Positions 1 through 6,927 of a stretch of 20,642 nt of DNA are shown here, piece by piece. Under the pieces are notes generated by a model. The model searched no databases and was not told the DNA's origin. It was given only the letters and a program-made list of their open reading frames with translations. Position numbers and translations under genes: made by a program. This stretch comes from Cloacimonetes bacterium UBA5456 (GTDB lineage: Bacteria; Cloacimonadota; Cloacimonadia; Cloacimonadales; Cloacimonadaceae): positions 23,418 through 44,059 of the forward strand of contig DIQS01000014.1 of assembly GCA_002427325.1 (NCBI GenBank), given 5' to 3'. The number at the start of each line of letters is the position of its first letter. Within the stretch, counting starts at the first letter, position 1.

Positions 1-136
1 CCGTGTCACCCATGCCAAGACTATAGATGTCTCTACCATAAAACTGAACAGGGAAACCTTGATAAGAGAAGATTGAGTTTCCCGCCCAAAGACTTGCGCT
101 CAGGGCTAAAAGTATGATTACTATGTATTTCTTCAT
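1..136 (-). CDS. Partial exported protein, probably outer-membrane type (N-terminus only)
   Basis: Only the first 45 codons are inside the window; the gene continues past base 1. The N-terminus is a clear signal peptide: two lysines after Met, then the hydrophobic stretch YIVIILLALSASLWA, with a likely signal peptidase I cut after LWA. The mature start (GNSIFSYQGFPVQFYGRDIYSLGMGDT) has the 'RDIYSLGMGDT' style seen at the beginning of FadL/PorV-like beta-barrel proteins of the FCB group; that family link is inferred from a short stretch and is not certain. The ATG overlaps the TGA of tatD in an ATGA junction, and a Shine-Dalgarno-like GGAAGG sits about six bases upstream inside the tatD 3' end, so translation is probably coupled to tatD. 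Confidence 0.7.
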   Translation of the reverse strand, partial: MKKYIVIILLALSASLWAGNSIFSYQGFPVQFYGRDIYSLGMGDT

Positions 137-924
137 TTTTTCCTTCCGGATTTTACCGGCTTGATTTCCGGCTCGGGAACGCGGAAAAAGCGCATGGCAT
201 TATCAAAAGAGCTTGTAGCAACTTCCTTCGGCGTAATCCCTTTAATTTCAGCTATTTTTTCTGCCACGAGATGGAGATAGAGCGGTGAGTTCCTCTGTCC
301 GCGATGCGGATGTGGCGGGAGATATGGACAATCCGTCTCGATCATAAATCTATCCATAGGCACAAGGCGCACGACATCATCAAGGGTGGAATTCTTGTAG
401 GTAATACTCCCCGTGAATGAAATCATCCAGCCTGCGTCCAAAACTTGTTGCGCAAAGACTATATCCCCTGAAAAACAGTGGAATACAGCTTCTTTGACTT
501 GTTCTTGTTTGAGAATGGCATAGCACTCTTGATGGGCATCCCTGTCATGAACAACAACGGGAAGATCATATTCAACCGCCAAGTGTGCCTGATTTGCAAA
601 GACTTCTCTCTGCACAGAATATGGGGAAAGATTGCGAAAGAAATCAAGCCCTATTTCCCCTATTGCCAAGACATTCTTTTCGCGGGCATGTTTTTTGATC
701 AGTTCGGCATCAAAGTCCTCGGCATCATGCGGATGATATCCCACTGTGGCAAATATGCGCGGATATTTTTCAGCCAATTTCAACGACGATAGTGCAGTTT
801 CTTTATTAAAAGATATGTTTAAAATGTATTCAATCCCGTTATTAAAACATTTGTTAATCAAGCTTTCCCGATCCGCATCGAAATCGGGAAGGTCCAAATG
901 CGCATGTGTTTCAAAAAGCTTCAT
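133..924 (-). CDS. tatD: TatD family metal-dependent hydrolase / DNase
   Basis: A 263-residue TIM-barrel amidohydrolase-type protein of the TatD family, which in characterised members removes nucleotides from DNA 3' ends or acts as a metal-dependent deoxyribonuclease in the cytoplasm. All the metal-binding landmarks are present: THAHLD near the start (H7, H9), IGEIGLDF (E90), VVVHDRDA (H126), FHCFSGD (H149) and ETDCPYLPP (D198). Length matches the family (about 255-265). The ATG is preceded by AGGTGA ten bases upstream and by a good sigma-70-type promoter (960-988), so it seems to be transcribed separately from the rsmE/dnaJ operon. The C-terminus carries a short basic tail (KPVKSGRKK). The TGA overlaps the start of the exported-protein gene downstream. 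Whether it acts on DNA or another phosphoester is not shown by sequence. Confidence 0.93.
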   Translation of the reverse strand: MKLFETHAHLDLPDFDADRESLINKCFNNGIEYILNISFNKETALSSLKLAEKYPRIFATVGYHPHDAEDFDAELIKKHAREKNVLAIGEIGLDFFRNLSPYSVQREVFANQAHLAVEYDLPVVVHDRDAHQECYAILKQEQVKEAVFHCFSGDIVFAQQVLDAGWMISFTGSITYKNSTLDDVVRLVPMDRFMIETDCPYLPPHPHRGQRNSPLYLHLVAEKIAEIKGITPKEVATSSFDNAMRFFRVPEPEIKPVKSGRKK

Positions 925-959
925 TTTAAGCGTATCACCTCATATTTTATGTTTGTGCC

Positions 960-988
960 AATCTAATACTACATAATTATCTTGTCAA
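960..988 (-). promoter_or_regulatory. Sigma-70-type promoter for tatD
   Basis: Read on the minus strand, a perfect -35 box TTGACA (988-983) is followed after exactly 17 bases by TAGATT (965-960), which matches four of six bases of the -10 consensus. The start of transcription would fall near 953, about 30 bases before the tatD ATG, and the tatD Shine-Dalgarno (AGGTGA, 940-935) lies in between. Spacing and sequence are good; no experiment is implied. Confidence 0.65.
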
Positions 989-1018
989 AGAGAATTTTAC
1001 CAAACACTCACTTTGAAG

Positions 1019-1066
1019 CTTGATTTGTGGCAATCAAGGCTAAAAGCCAGGATAAAAATCTATCCT
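1019..1066 (-). terminator. Cluster of three short hairpins after rsmE (weak terminator candidate)
   Basis: Three small inverted repeats lie end to end at and after the rsmE stop: AGGATA/TATCCT (1049-1054 with 1061-1066, loop of six, overlapping the stop codon), GGCT-aaa-AGCC (1038-1048) and CTTGATT/AATCAAG (1019-1025 with 1032-1038, loop of six). None is followed by a convincing run of T on the minus strand, so this is at best a weak or factor-dependent end of the hrcA-grpE-dnaK-dnaJ-rsmE transcript, or a 3' stabilising structure. Confidence 0.35.
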
Positions 1067-1761
1067 AATATGTGAATTTGAAACTGCGCAGCTGCCGTAA
1101 TTGCAGCGGTTTCTGCTCTTAAGATGTTTTTCGAAAGAGTGATTTTTGGCAAATCTTCAAAAAGATGTAATTCTTTTGGATCAAAGCCACCTTCCGGGCC
1201 TATGATGAAACATATATTGCCCTTTTGCGCGATATCTTTGAGCCATATATTATCCTCATTTTCATAGGCAACAATCGGCAAATATTTTTCTTTGATCTCC
1301 AGTAAAGCTTCATCCAGCTTTTTTGGTTCGTGAATTATCGGTAAGAACGGATTGTCGCATTGCTTGATCGCCGCCAGAGCAGTCTTCTCAAAGCGTGCAA
1401 CCGTGTTTTTACCCAGCGTGCGCACGGTATTCTCGCAAACAAGCGGAAAGAACTCTCTTGCCCCAAGTTCTGTGCATTTTTCCACAATCATTTCATCGTG
1501 CTGGTTTTTAAGCAGTGAGAACGCTATGCTAAAGCCATATTCAGGCAAGGGCGTATCGATGAAATCTACAACCCGAAGCCTGCTTTCCTTCTTGTCTATC
1601 GTCAGAATCTCGGCATTGGCGAGCAAACCACTCCCATTATTGAGCAAGATCATCTGACCGGCTCTGGCTCTTTTGACCCTGCTCAAATGATGATGCTCAT
1701 CGGAATCTAAAACGACTTCCGCATGTCTCTTATCCAGCTCAGGAAAGTAATATGAAGGCAT
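1060..1761 (-). CDS. rsmE: 16S rRNA (uracil(1498)-N3)-methyltransferase RsmE
   Basis: RsmE uses S-adenosylmethionine to methylate N3 of U1498 in 16S rRNA, in the small-subunit decoding region. The 233-residue protein has the family layout: an N-terminal PUA-like domain (HHHLSRVKRARAGQ around residues 23-36), then a SPOUT-type knotted domain with the helix EMIVEKCTELGA (90-101), the cofactor-loop motif IGPEGGF (187-193) and the terminal ILRAETAAI (213-221). Length is normal for the family. The ATG is only two bases after the dnaJ stop and has no clear Shine-Dalgarno of its own, so it is probably translated by coupling to dnaJ and shares heat-shock control. The dnaJ-rsmE neighbourhood is also seen in other bacteria (for example dnaJ-prmA-rsmE orders); no prmA is present here. 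Confidence 0.94.
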   Translation of the reverse strand: MPSYYFPELDKRHAEVVLDSDEHHHLSRVKRARAGQMILLNNGSGLLANAEILTIDKKESRLRVVDFIDTPLPEYGFSIAFSLLKNQHDEMIVEKCTELGAREFFPLVCENTVRTLGKNTVARFEKTALAAIKQCDNPFLPIIHEPKKLDEALLEIKEKYLPIVAYENEDNIWLKDIAQKGNICFIIGPEGGFDPKELHLFEDLPKITLSKNILRAETAAITAAAQFQIHILG

Positions 1762-1763
1762 AA

Positions 1764-2918
1764 TCAGCTAAAATAGTTCCTCAATTTTGAAAAGAATCTC
1801 CTGCCCGGTTGCAGTTCACGCTTGGTGTCAAACTCGGCAAGCTGTTTATAGAGATTCGTTTCATCCTTACTGATCTTAGTAGGGATTACCACAACCACTT
1901 CCACCAATTGATCGCCTTTGCTATATGAATTCAGCGACTTGATTCCCATATCTTTGAGGCGGAATACGCGTCCATTCTGCGTTCCGGCGGGAATCTTCAT
2001 CTTCACTTTCCCGCTGAGCGTGGGCACCATCACTTCTCCGCCCAAAACTGCTTGTGATACGCTGATGGGGAATTCAATTATGATATTACTGCCGTCACGC
2101 ACGAAGACATCATCAATCTTTTCGCGAATGAGAACGAGGATATCGCCCTTTGCTCCGCCACGCGGACCTGAATTACCCTGACCGCGCATCCTGATATATT
2201 GTCCATCCTCCACGCCGGCTGGAATCTTGACATTGATCTCTTTGACCTTGCCCATGCGTCCTTCACCGTGACATTTACTACATCTATTTTTGATGATCTT
2301 GCCTTCGCCACGGCAGGAAGGACATTCACCCATTGCCTGCATCTGCCCGAAAAGAGATTGACGAACGGTGTAAACCTGACCGCTCCCACGACATTGTGTG
2401 CAAGTTTCGACCTCACCATCGTCGCTGCCTGTGCCATTACATTTATCACAAGCGTCCTTAGTGCTGATCTTAATCGTCTTTTCCACGCCGGTAGAGATTT
2501 CTTTGAGACTCAGCGAAAGCTCGATTTGCAGGTCTTCACCACGGTTTGAACGCCTTCCACCGCTTCTTCCGCCCCCAAATCCCCCACCGAATAATCCCTC
2601 AAATATAGACGAAAAGCCATCGCCGAATATGTCGTTGATATCAGCCTGACGCGTAAAGTTTTCCCATGAGAAACCGCCTGCACCAAACTGACCGGAAACT
2701 CCGTCATGACCATATTGATCGTATAGTTGACGCTTTTCGGGATCGCTTAGGATCTCATAAGCTTCGCTGGCTTCTTTAAACTTTTCTTCGGCTTCCTTAT
2801 TATCAGGATTCTTATCCGGATGATATTTCATAGCCAGCTTGCGATATTCTTTCTTTATTGTGTCGGCTTCCGCATCTCTGCTCACACCAAGTATTTCGTA
2901 ATAATCTCTTTTTTGCAT
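1764..2918 (-). CDS. dnaJ: Chaperone protein DnaJ (Hsp40)
   Basis: Co-chaperone that stimulates the ATPase of DnaK and hands over unfolded clients. The 384-residue protein has every part of a type I Hsp40: a J domain at residues 5-70 with the essential HPD (33-35), a Gly/Phe-rich region (about 76-127), a zinc-binding domain with four CxxCxGxG repeats (CDKCNGTG 157, CTQCRGSG 173, CPSCRGEG 199, CSKCHGEG 213), and two C-terminal client-binding beta domains. The ATG has a GGAGAG about six bases upstream. It lies 111 bases after dnaK with a hairpin and a palindrome in between, and two bases before rsmE. Regulation is expected from HrcA acting at the operon promoter. Confidence 0.97.
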   Translation of the reverse strand: MQKRDYYEILGVSRDAEADTIKKEYRKLAMKYHPDKNPDNKEAEEKFKEASEAYEILSDPEKRQLYDQYGHDGVSGQFGAGGFSWENFTRQADINDIFGDGFSSIFEGLFGGGFGGGRSGGRRSNRGEDLQIELSLSLKEISTGVEKTIKISTKDACDKCNGTGSDDGEVETCTQCRGSGQVYTVRQSLFGQMQAMGECPSCRGEGKIIKNRCSKCHGEGRMGKVKEINVKIPAGVEDGQYIRMRGQGNSGPRGGAKGDILVLIREKIDDVFVRDGSNIIIEFPISVSQAVLGGEVMVPTLSGKVKMKIPAGTQNGRVFRLKDMGIKSLNSYSKGDQLVEVVVVIPTKISKDETNLYKQLAEFDTKRELQPGRRFFSKLRNYFS

Positions 2919-2938
2919 TCTCTCTCCAGCTAAAACTG

Positions 2939-2950
2939 CTTGTTAACAAG
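2939..2950. repeat. 12-base perfect palindrome between dnaK and dnaJ
   Basis: CTTGTTAACAAG is a perfect palindrome about 20 bases upstream of the dnaJ ATG. Flanking CTG on the left and CAG on the right (with one extra A) extend the symmetry. It could be a small RNA hairpin in front of the dnaJ ribosome binding site or a protein-binding site; sequence alone does not decide. Confidence 0.4.
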
Positions 2951-2976
2951 ACAGTGATCTATCTTTGAAAACAGCT

Positions 2977-3005
2977 TGCCTCCCGAGAGATTATCCGGGG
3001 AGGCA
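2977..3005 (-). promoter_or_regulatory. Intercistronic G+C-rich hairpin between dnaK and dnaJ
   Basis: The arms TGCCTCCC (2977-2984) and GGGAGGCA (2998-3005) form a perfect eight-base-pair stem around a 13-base loop. It starts about 25 bases after the dnaK stop. No T-run follows on the minus strand, so it is not a typical intrinsic terminator. A role in mRNA processing, 3' protection of the upstream hrcA-grpE-dnaK message, or partial attenuation before dnaJ fits its place (inference). Confidence 0.55.
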
Positions 3006-3029
3006 TTGCTGCTATATCTTCTTATTTTG

Positions 3030-4982
3030 TTATTCTTTATCGTCCACAACTTCATATTCTGCATCAATCGGGCCGTCAGCCTTTTCTTCCGGCTGTGCTC
3101 CTTGTGCGAAATCTTCGGGATTAAAACCCTGAGCGTTCGGATCAAATCCTGCTCCGCCCTGTTGCTGTTGCATATCGGCATAGATGATCTCGCCGAGCTT
3201 CTGTGCTTTCTTGGCAAGTTCGTCTTTGATCTTGTCGATCTGCTCTTTTTCAGTTGCCTTGGCAAGCTCATCCTTGGCTTTCTTGACCTCTTCTTCCAGC
3301 GACTTACGTTCGTCTTCAGGCAGCTTTTCGCCATATTCCTCAAGACTCTTTTCAGTGCTAAAGATCAGTGAATCAAGCTCGTTCTTTGCGCTTACAAATT
3401 CCTGACGCTTCTTATCTTCGTCAGCGTGGATTTCGGCATCGCGGATCATGCGATCGATGTCTTCTTGATCGATGTTTCCGGCGCGATCGATGTGTATGGA
3501 TTGCTCCTTACCGGTTCCTTTATCCTTTGCAGATACGTGCAAGATACCATTGGCATCGATGTCGAAGGTCACTTCGATCTGAGGCACTCCGCGCATTGCT
3601 GCGGGAATTCCCACGAGATCAAATCTGCCCAAGCTCTTGTTGTCGCCAGCCATAGGACGCTCTCCCTGCAGGACGTGAATGGTCACTGCAGTTTGATTGT
3701 TCTCAGCGGTCGAAAACACTTGGCTCTTTTTGGTGGGGATGGTCGTATTTCTATTGATCAGAGCAGTCATCACTCCACCCAAGGTCTCGATTCCGAGTGA
3801 CAGCGGGGTGACGTCCAAAAGCAGAACATCGCTAACCTTGTCGTCTCCGGAGAGGATTGCACCCTGAATTGCAGCACCGATTGCCACAACTTCGTCGGGG
3901 TTCACGCTACGATTCGGCTTTTTGCCAAAGAAGCTTTCCACGGCATCGCTAACAGCCGGAATACGTGTGCTTCCGCCCACGAGCAATACTTCCTGAATAT
4001 CGCCGGCGGTGAGCTTTGCATCAGTCAGTGCTTTCTTACAAGGATCCAGTGTGCGCTTGACCAAGTCTTCGGTGAGGCGATTAAATTCAGCCAAACTAAG
4101 ATCAAGGTTCAAGTGTTTTGGCCCCGTTGCATCTGCCGTAATGAAAGGCAGGTTGATATTCGTCGTCTGCGTTCCGGAAAGCTCGATTTTAGCTTTCTCT
4201 GCAGCTTCTCTGAGGCGCTGAAGAGCCATCGGGTCTTTGGAAAGATCAATGCCTTCAAGCTTCTTAAACTCAGCTAAGATCCAGTCAATCACGCGCTGGT
4301 CAAAATCGTCTCCACCGAGGTGAGTATCACCATTGGTAGAAAGAACTTCCACCACACCGGAGGAGATATCCAGGATGGAGATATCAAAGGTTCCACCGCC
4401 AAGGTCATAGACGGCAACCTTTTGCTCTTTCTTGTTTTCCATTCCAAATGCCAAAGCGGCAGCAGTTGGCTCGTTGATGATGCGTTTCACATCCAAACCT
4501 GCGATGCGCCCGGCATCCTTGGTAGCCTGACGCTGGTCGTCATTGAAATATGCCGGAACGGTAACAACCGCTTCGGTGACAGTCGTGCCGAGATATGCCT
4601 CAGCAGTTTCTTTCATTCTGGTAAGCACCATTGCTGAAATCTCTTGCGGAGTGAGGTCTTTATCCTCATTCTTGAGGCTCACGGCAGCTTGGTTCTTGAT
4701 TCCAGAGATCACTTTATAGGGAACCTGCTTCATTTCGGAGCCCACTTCCGTGAAGGAGCGTCCCATGAAGCGTTTGATCGAAAACACTGTATTTTCCGGA
4801 TTGGTAACAGCCTGGCGCTTTGCCAATTGTCCCACCAATCTTTGTTTGTCTTTGGTAAATCCAACTACAGAAGGAGTGGTTCTGCTGCCCTCGGCATTGG
4901 TGATAACCACGGGCTTCCCACCTTCTACAACGGAAACACATGAGTTTGTGGTTCCAAGGTCAATTCCTATTATTTTTCCCAT
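3030..4982 (-). CDS. dnaK: Chaperone protein DnaK (Hsp70)
   Basis: ATP-driven chaperone of the cytoplasm, working with DnaJ and GrpE. The 650 residues cover an actin-like ATPase domain with the phosphate-binding motifs GIDLGTTNS (6-14), VYDLGGGTFD (191-200, autophosphorylation-type Thr198) and VGGSTRIP (335-342); the allosteric linker VSDVLLLDVTPLSLG (383-397); a beta-sandwich substrate-binding domain; a helical lid; and a glutamine- and glycine-rich tail ending EYEVVDDKE, a slight variant of the usual EEVxD ending. The 'AAEKAKIELS' segment (260-269) is the long form found in Gram-negative-type DnaK. Start choice is supported by a strong AGGAGG six bases upstream. It follows grpE after 20 bases. 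Confidence 0.98.
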   Translation of the reverse strand: MGKIIGIDLGTTNSCVSVVEGGKPVVITNAEGSRTTPSVVGFTKDKQRLVGQLAKRQAVTNPENTVFSIKRFMGRSFTEVGSEMKQVPYKVISGIKNQAAVSLKNEDKDLTPQEISAMVLTRMKETAEAYLGTTVTEAVVTVPAYFNDDQRQATKDAGRIAGLDVKRIINEPTAAALAFGMENKKEQKVAVYDLGGGTFDISILDISSGVVEVLSTNGDTHLGGDDFDQRVIDWILAEFKKLEGIDLSKDPMALQRLREAAEKAKIELSGTQTTNINLPFITADATGPKHLNLDLSLAEFNRLTEDLVKRTLDPCKKALTDAKLTAGDIQEVLLVGGSTRIPAVSDAVESFFGKKPNRSVNPDEVVAIGAAIQGAILSGDDKVSDVLLLDVTPLSLGIETLGGVMTALINRNTTIPTKKSQVFSTAENNQTAVTIHVLQGERPMAGDNKSLGRFDLVGIPAAMRGVPQIEVTFDIDANGILHVSAKDKGTGKEQSIHIDRAGNIDQEDIDRMIRDAEIHADEDKKRQEFVSAKNELDSLIFSTEKSLEEYGEKLPEDERKSLEEEVKKAKDELAKATEKEQIDKIKDELAKKAQKLGEIIYADMQQQQGGAGFDPNAQGFNPEDFAQGAQPEEKADGPIDAEYEVVDDKE

Positions 4983-5002
4983 TTATTCCTCCTGGGACTT
5001 GC

Positions 5003-5527
5003 TTATTTTCCGTTTGATACGGCAACCTGCACCGCTCTGATTACTTTGTCGTGCATGGTATAACCGTTTTTGATGATAGCTGCCACGATGTTTTCGTCAT
5101 ATTCACTGGGGATATGGCTTAGCGCATCGTGAACTTCGGGATCAAACTCTTTGCCTAAGGCATCGATTCTTTGAACCCCCTCTTTGTCTAAAGCATTTAA
5201 AAGCTGTTTTTCGATGAGCAAGACACCCTTACCAAAGGGGGTATCCAGATCCTCATCTTTGGCTTGAGCAATTGCGCGCTCAAAGTTGTCTGCCACATCG
5301 CAAATCTTGAGTGCAAGCTCTTTGCTTGCATGACGAATCCAATCGGATTTCTCCTGATTGGTGCGATTACGATAGTTCTCAAACTCCGCCATAGTGCGCA
5401 GATATTTATCTTTCATCGCATCAAGCTCGGCTTCGAGGTCTCTTTCAGCCTCGCATTCTTCCGCTTGCAAAAGCTCTTCTTCCGGCATGATGTCTTCTTG
5501 TTTCTTCTTTTTAGCCATGTCTTGCAT
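5003..5527 (-). CDS. grpE: Nucleotide exchange factor GrpE
   Basis: GrpE releases ADP from DnaK and often acts as a thermosensor. The 174-residue protein has a charged, disordered N-terminus, a long helix predicted to form a coiled-coil dimer (about 20-100, containing MAEFENYRNRTNQEK, the family signature region) and the small C-terminal beta domain that contacts DnaK (KEFDPEVHDALSHIPS to GYTMHDKVIRAVQVAVS). The chosen ATG (MQDMAKKKK) has AAGGA eight bases upstream; a second ATG three codons later is possible. It starts 18 bases after hrcA and stops 20 bases before dnaK. Confidence 0.96.
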   Translation of the reverse strand: MQDMAKKKKQEDIMPEEELLQAEECEAERDLEAELDAMKDKYLRTMAEFENYRNRTNQEKSDWIRHASKELALKICDVADNFERAIAQAKDEDLDTPFGKGVLLIEKQLLNALDKEGVQRIDALGKEFDPEVHDALSHIPSEYDENIVAAIIKNGYTMHDKVIRAVQVAVSNGK

Positions 5528-5545
5528 CTTGTATATCCTTAAATA

Positions 5546-6595
5546 TTAATATCTTTTGGGAACCACCATTCCCCTCTTTGTCGTTTCGGTGATGGTCTTG
5601 GAAATATCGCGAATCAAGGGAATCAGCCGGCGATAATCTGTTCTCATCGGCGCAATCACGCCTAAATATCCTGGAATTCCAAAAACCTCATAGCGAGCAT
5701 AAATCAGCGCAAAAACCTGCCAGCCGGGCTCGGCAAAGTCTTCACCCATGAGGATATTGACCCCCTCATGTTCCTCTTTGCGCATGAGCTTGAGCAGATA
5801 GTCTTGTCTCTGAATCAGATTCATGAAGCTTAGAATATTCTCCTTGGAATCAAATTCGCTTTGCTCTAAAAACTTTATACTTCCATCGAAATGGATGAAA
5901 AAGTCGCTGATCTCCATGAAAGCCTTGTGCAGCTCGCCGAGGAACTGACTGAGCAGATCGCCCTCGCCACTGCTGCGCTCTTGCATATCCACCAAAACGC
6001 GATTAGCAATGTCATATATGCGCAAACCAACGAGCTCTTCATTGAGATATCTCACCAGCTTCTTGAGCTGCTGTTCGTTCATATCATATTCACTGCGCAT
6101 GATCACCGTCTTATCCAAGCCGCTATCGAGGCTCATCACGAAGAGCAACTTTTTATCCCCGATATTGAAAACCTCAAGTCGGGAAAGATAGCCACTGGAT
6201 ACCTCCGGCTCGGCAACGAAGGAAAGCTGATCGGTCTCGCGCGCTAAAAGCTGCATGATATAGTGCAACGAACGAGGCGTATCCCGATAACTTCTGAGCA
6301 TGAGTTCACGCAAGGTATCTATTCTCGCATAGCGTATTTTGCGGTGTTCTGATTCAATTGAATCGAGATATCTCCGGTATCCGCCGATGGTGGGAATCCT
6401 GCCCGCAGAGGTATGCGGCTGGAAGATGAGGTCCATCTGTTCCAACTTATTTAAGTCCAACCTCAGCGTGGCAGAGCTCACGTTTCTGATATATTTTTCG
6501 CTGATTACCCGTGAAGATACGGGTTCACAGCTCTCGATGTATTCATCGACCAATGCACTAAGCGTATCGATTAATCTTGCTTTACTCTTCTTCAT
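5546..6595 (-). CDS. hrcA: Heat-inducible transcription repressor HrcA
   Basis: HrcA binds CIRCE operators and represses chaperone genes; its folding depends on GroEL in studied species, so heat stress relieves repression. The 349-residue protein has an N-terminal winged helix (about 1-75, with the conserved SSATLRLDLNKLEQMDLI and HTSAGRIPTIGGYRRYLD) followed by a GAF-like domain and C-terminal dimerisation region (GYLGVIAPMRTDYRRLIPLI near the end matches the family's 'G.lGviGPtrM.Y..vi' pattern). It is the first gene of the operon. AGAGG lies about eight bases before the ATG. Two CIRCE-like sites upstream (6619-6645 and 6675-6701) indicate autoregulation. Confidence 0.96.
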   Translation of the reverse strand: MKKSKARLIDTLSALVDEYIESCEPVSSRVISEKYIRNVSSATLRLDLNKLEQMDLIFQPHTSAGRIPTIGGYRRYLDSIESEHRKIRYARIDTLRELMLRSYRDTPRSLHYIMQLLARETDQLSFVAEPEVSSGYLSRLEVFNIGDKKLLFVMSLDSGLDKTVIMRSEYDMNEQQLKKLVRYLNEELVGLRIYDIANRVLVDMQERSSGEGDLLSQFLGELHKAFMEISDFFIHFDGSIKFLEQSEFDSKENILSFMNLIQRQDYLLKLMRKEEHEGVNILMGEDFAEPGWQVFALIYARYEVFGIPGYLGVIAPMRTDYRRLIPLIRDISKTITETTKRGMVVPKRY

Positions 6596-6618
6596 GGTAA
6601 TCGCCTCTTTTTATTTTA

Positions 6619-6645
6619 TTAGCAATCGATGCTTTCAACTGCTAA
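6619..6645. promoter_or_regulatory. CIRCE-like operator, promoter-proximal
   Basis: On the minus strand the halves are TTAGCAGTT and GATTGCTAA around a nine-base spacer, against the CIRCE consensus TTAGCACTC-N9-GAGTGCTAA: 15 of 18 positions match, and spacing is exact. It begins 23 bases upstream of the hrcA ATG and would cover the first transcribed bases if the promoter at 6654-6681 is right, a classic place for HrcA binding and for a structured 5' leader. Confidence 0.8.
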
Positions 6646-6653
6646 CAAAAGAC

Positions 6654-6681
6654 AAGTTAATCCAAAGCGCATAATTGTCAA
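6654..6681 (-). promoter_or_regulatory. Candidate promoter of the hrcA-grpE-dnaK-dnaJ operon
   Basis: On the minus strand TTGACA (6681-6676) is followed after 16 bases by TAACTT (6659-6654). The -35 is perfect, the -10 is weak, as often seen for controlled promoters. Its -35 lies inside the distal CIRCE-like site, and transcription would start at the edge of the proximal one. Confidence 0.5.
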
Positions 6682-6701
6682 TCAAAATGTTAGAGTGCTA
6701 A
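6675..6701. promoter_or_regulatory. CIRCE-like operator, promoter-distal
   Basis: On the minus strand the left half is a perfect TTAGCACTC, then nine bases, then GATTGACAA (six of nine against GAGTGCTAA): 15 of 18 in total with exact spacing. The degenerate half doubles as the -35 box (TTGACA) of the hrcA promoter, so the mismatches may be kept by selection for the promoter. Its centre is 56 bases from that of the proximal site. Confidence 0.7.
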
Positions 6702-6927
6702 TTTATTTTTGGAACTTTTGAGAGATTATTAGTAATAATCGTCACCCAAAATTGCAAATTGAGCTTTCTTAATTCAGACAATACAGGAATAAACACCCTA
6801 AAGAATTCAATGTTCTGCCTAAATAAAACATTGTACTTGACAGATGATGTAGACTTTAAAACTGTGTATAATATCCTTTGGGTTTTGGACAAGATAACCC
6901 GATACAAGAGCCGTTCAGGAGAAAGCC

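Larger units (their letters stand above)
6596..6927. other. 332-base divergent intergenic region
   Basis: This spacer separates the leftward hrcA operon from the rightward secreted-protein gene at 6928. The left third carries the hrcA promoter and two CIRCE-like operators (listed separately). A 17-base inverted repeat, GATTATT-agt-AATAATC, lies at 6724-6740 with no assigned role. On the right, a TATAAT (6867-6872) is the best -10 candidate for the 6928 gene, but no -35 box sits at normal spacing: TTGACA at 6837-6842 is 24 bases away. No reading frame here looks like a gene. Confidence 0.6.

Noticed and set aside
2977..3005. Hairpin after dnaK as an intrinsic terminator
   Set aside because: No run of T follows on the minus strand and dnaJ and rsmE follow in the same direction; better described as an intercistronic structure.
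2930..3343. Second minus-strand frame over the 3' end of dnaK and the gap to dnaJ
   Set aside because: It is a shifted frame of dnaK; its Arg/Ser/Lys-rich product reflects the codons of the DnaK lid and tail.
6837..6872. TTGACA (6837-6842) with TATAAT (6867-6872) as promoter of the 6928 gene
   Set aside because: Both boxes are perfect but 24 bases apart, outside the working range for one sigma-70 promoter. One of them may be used with a weaker partner.
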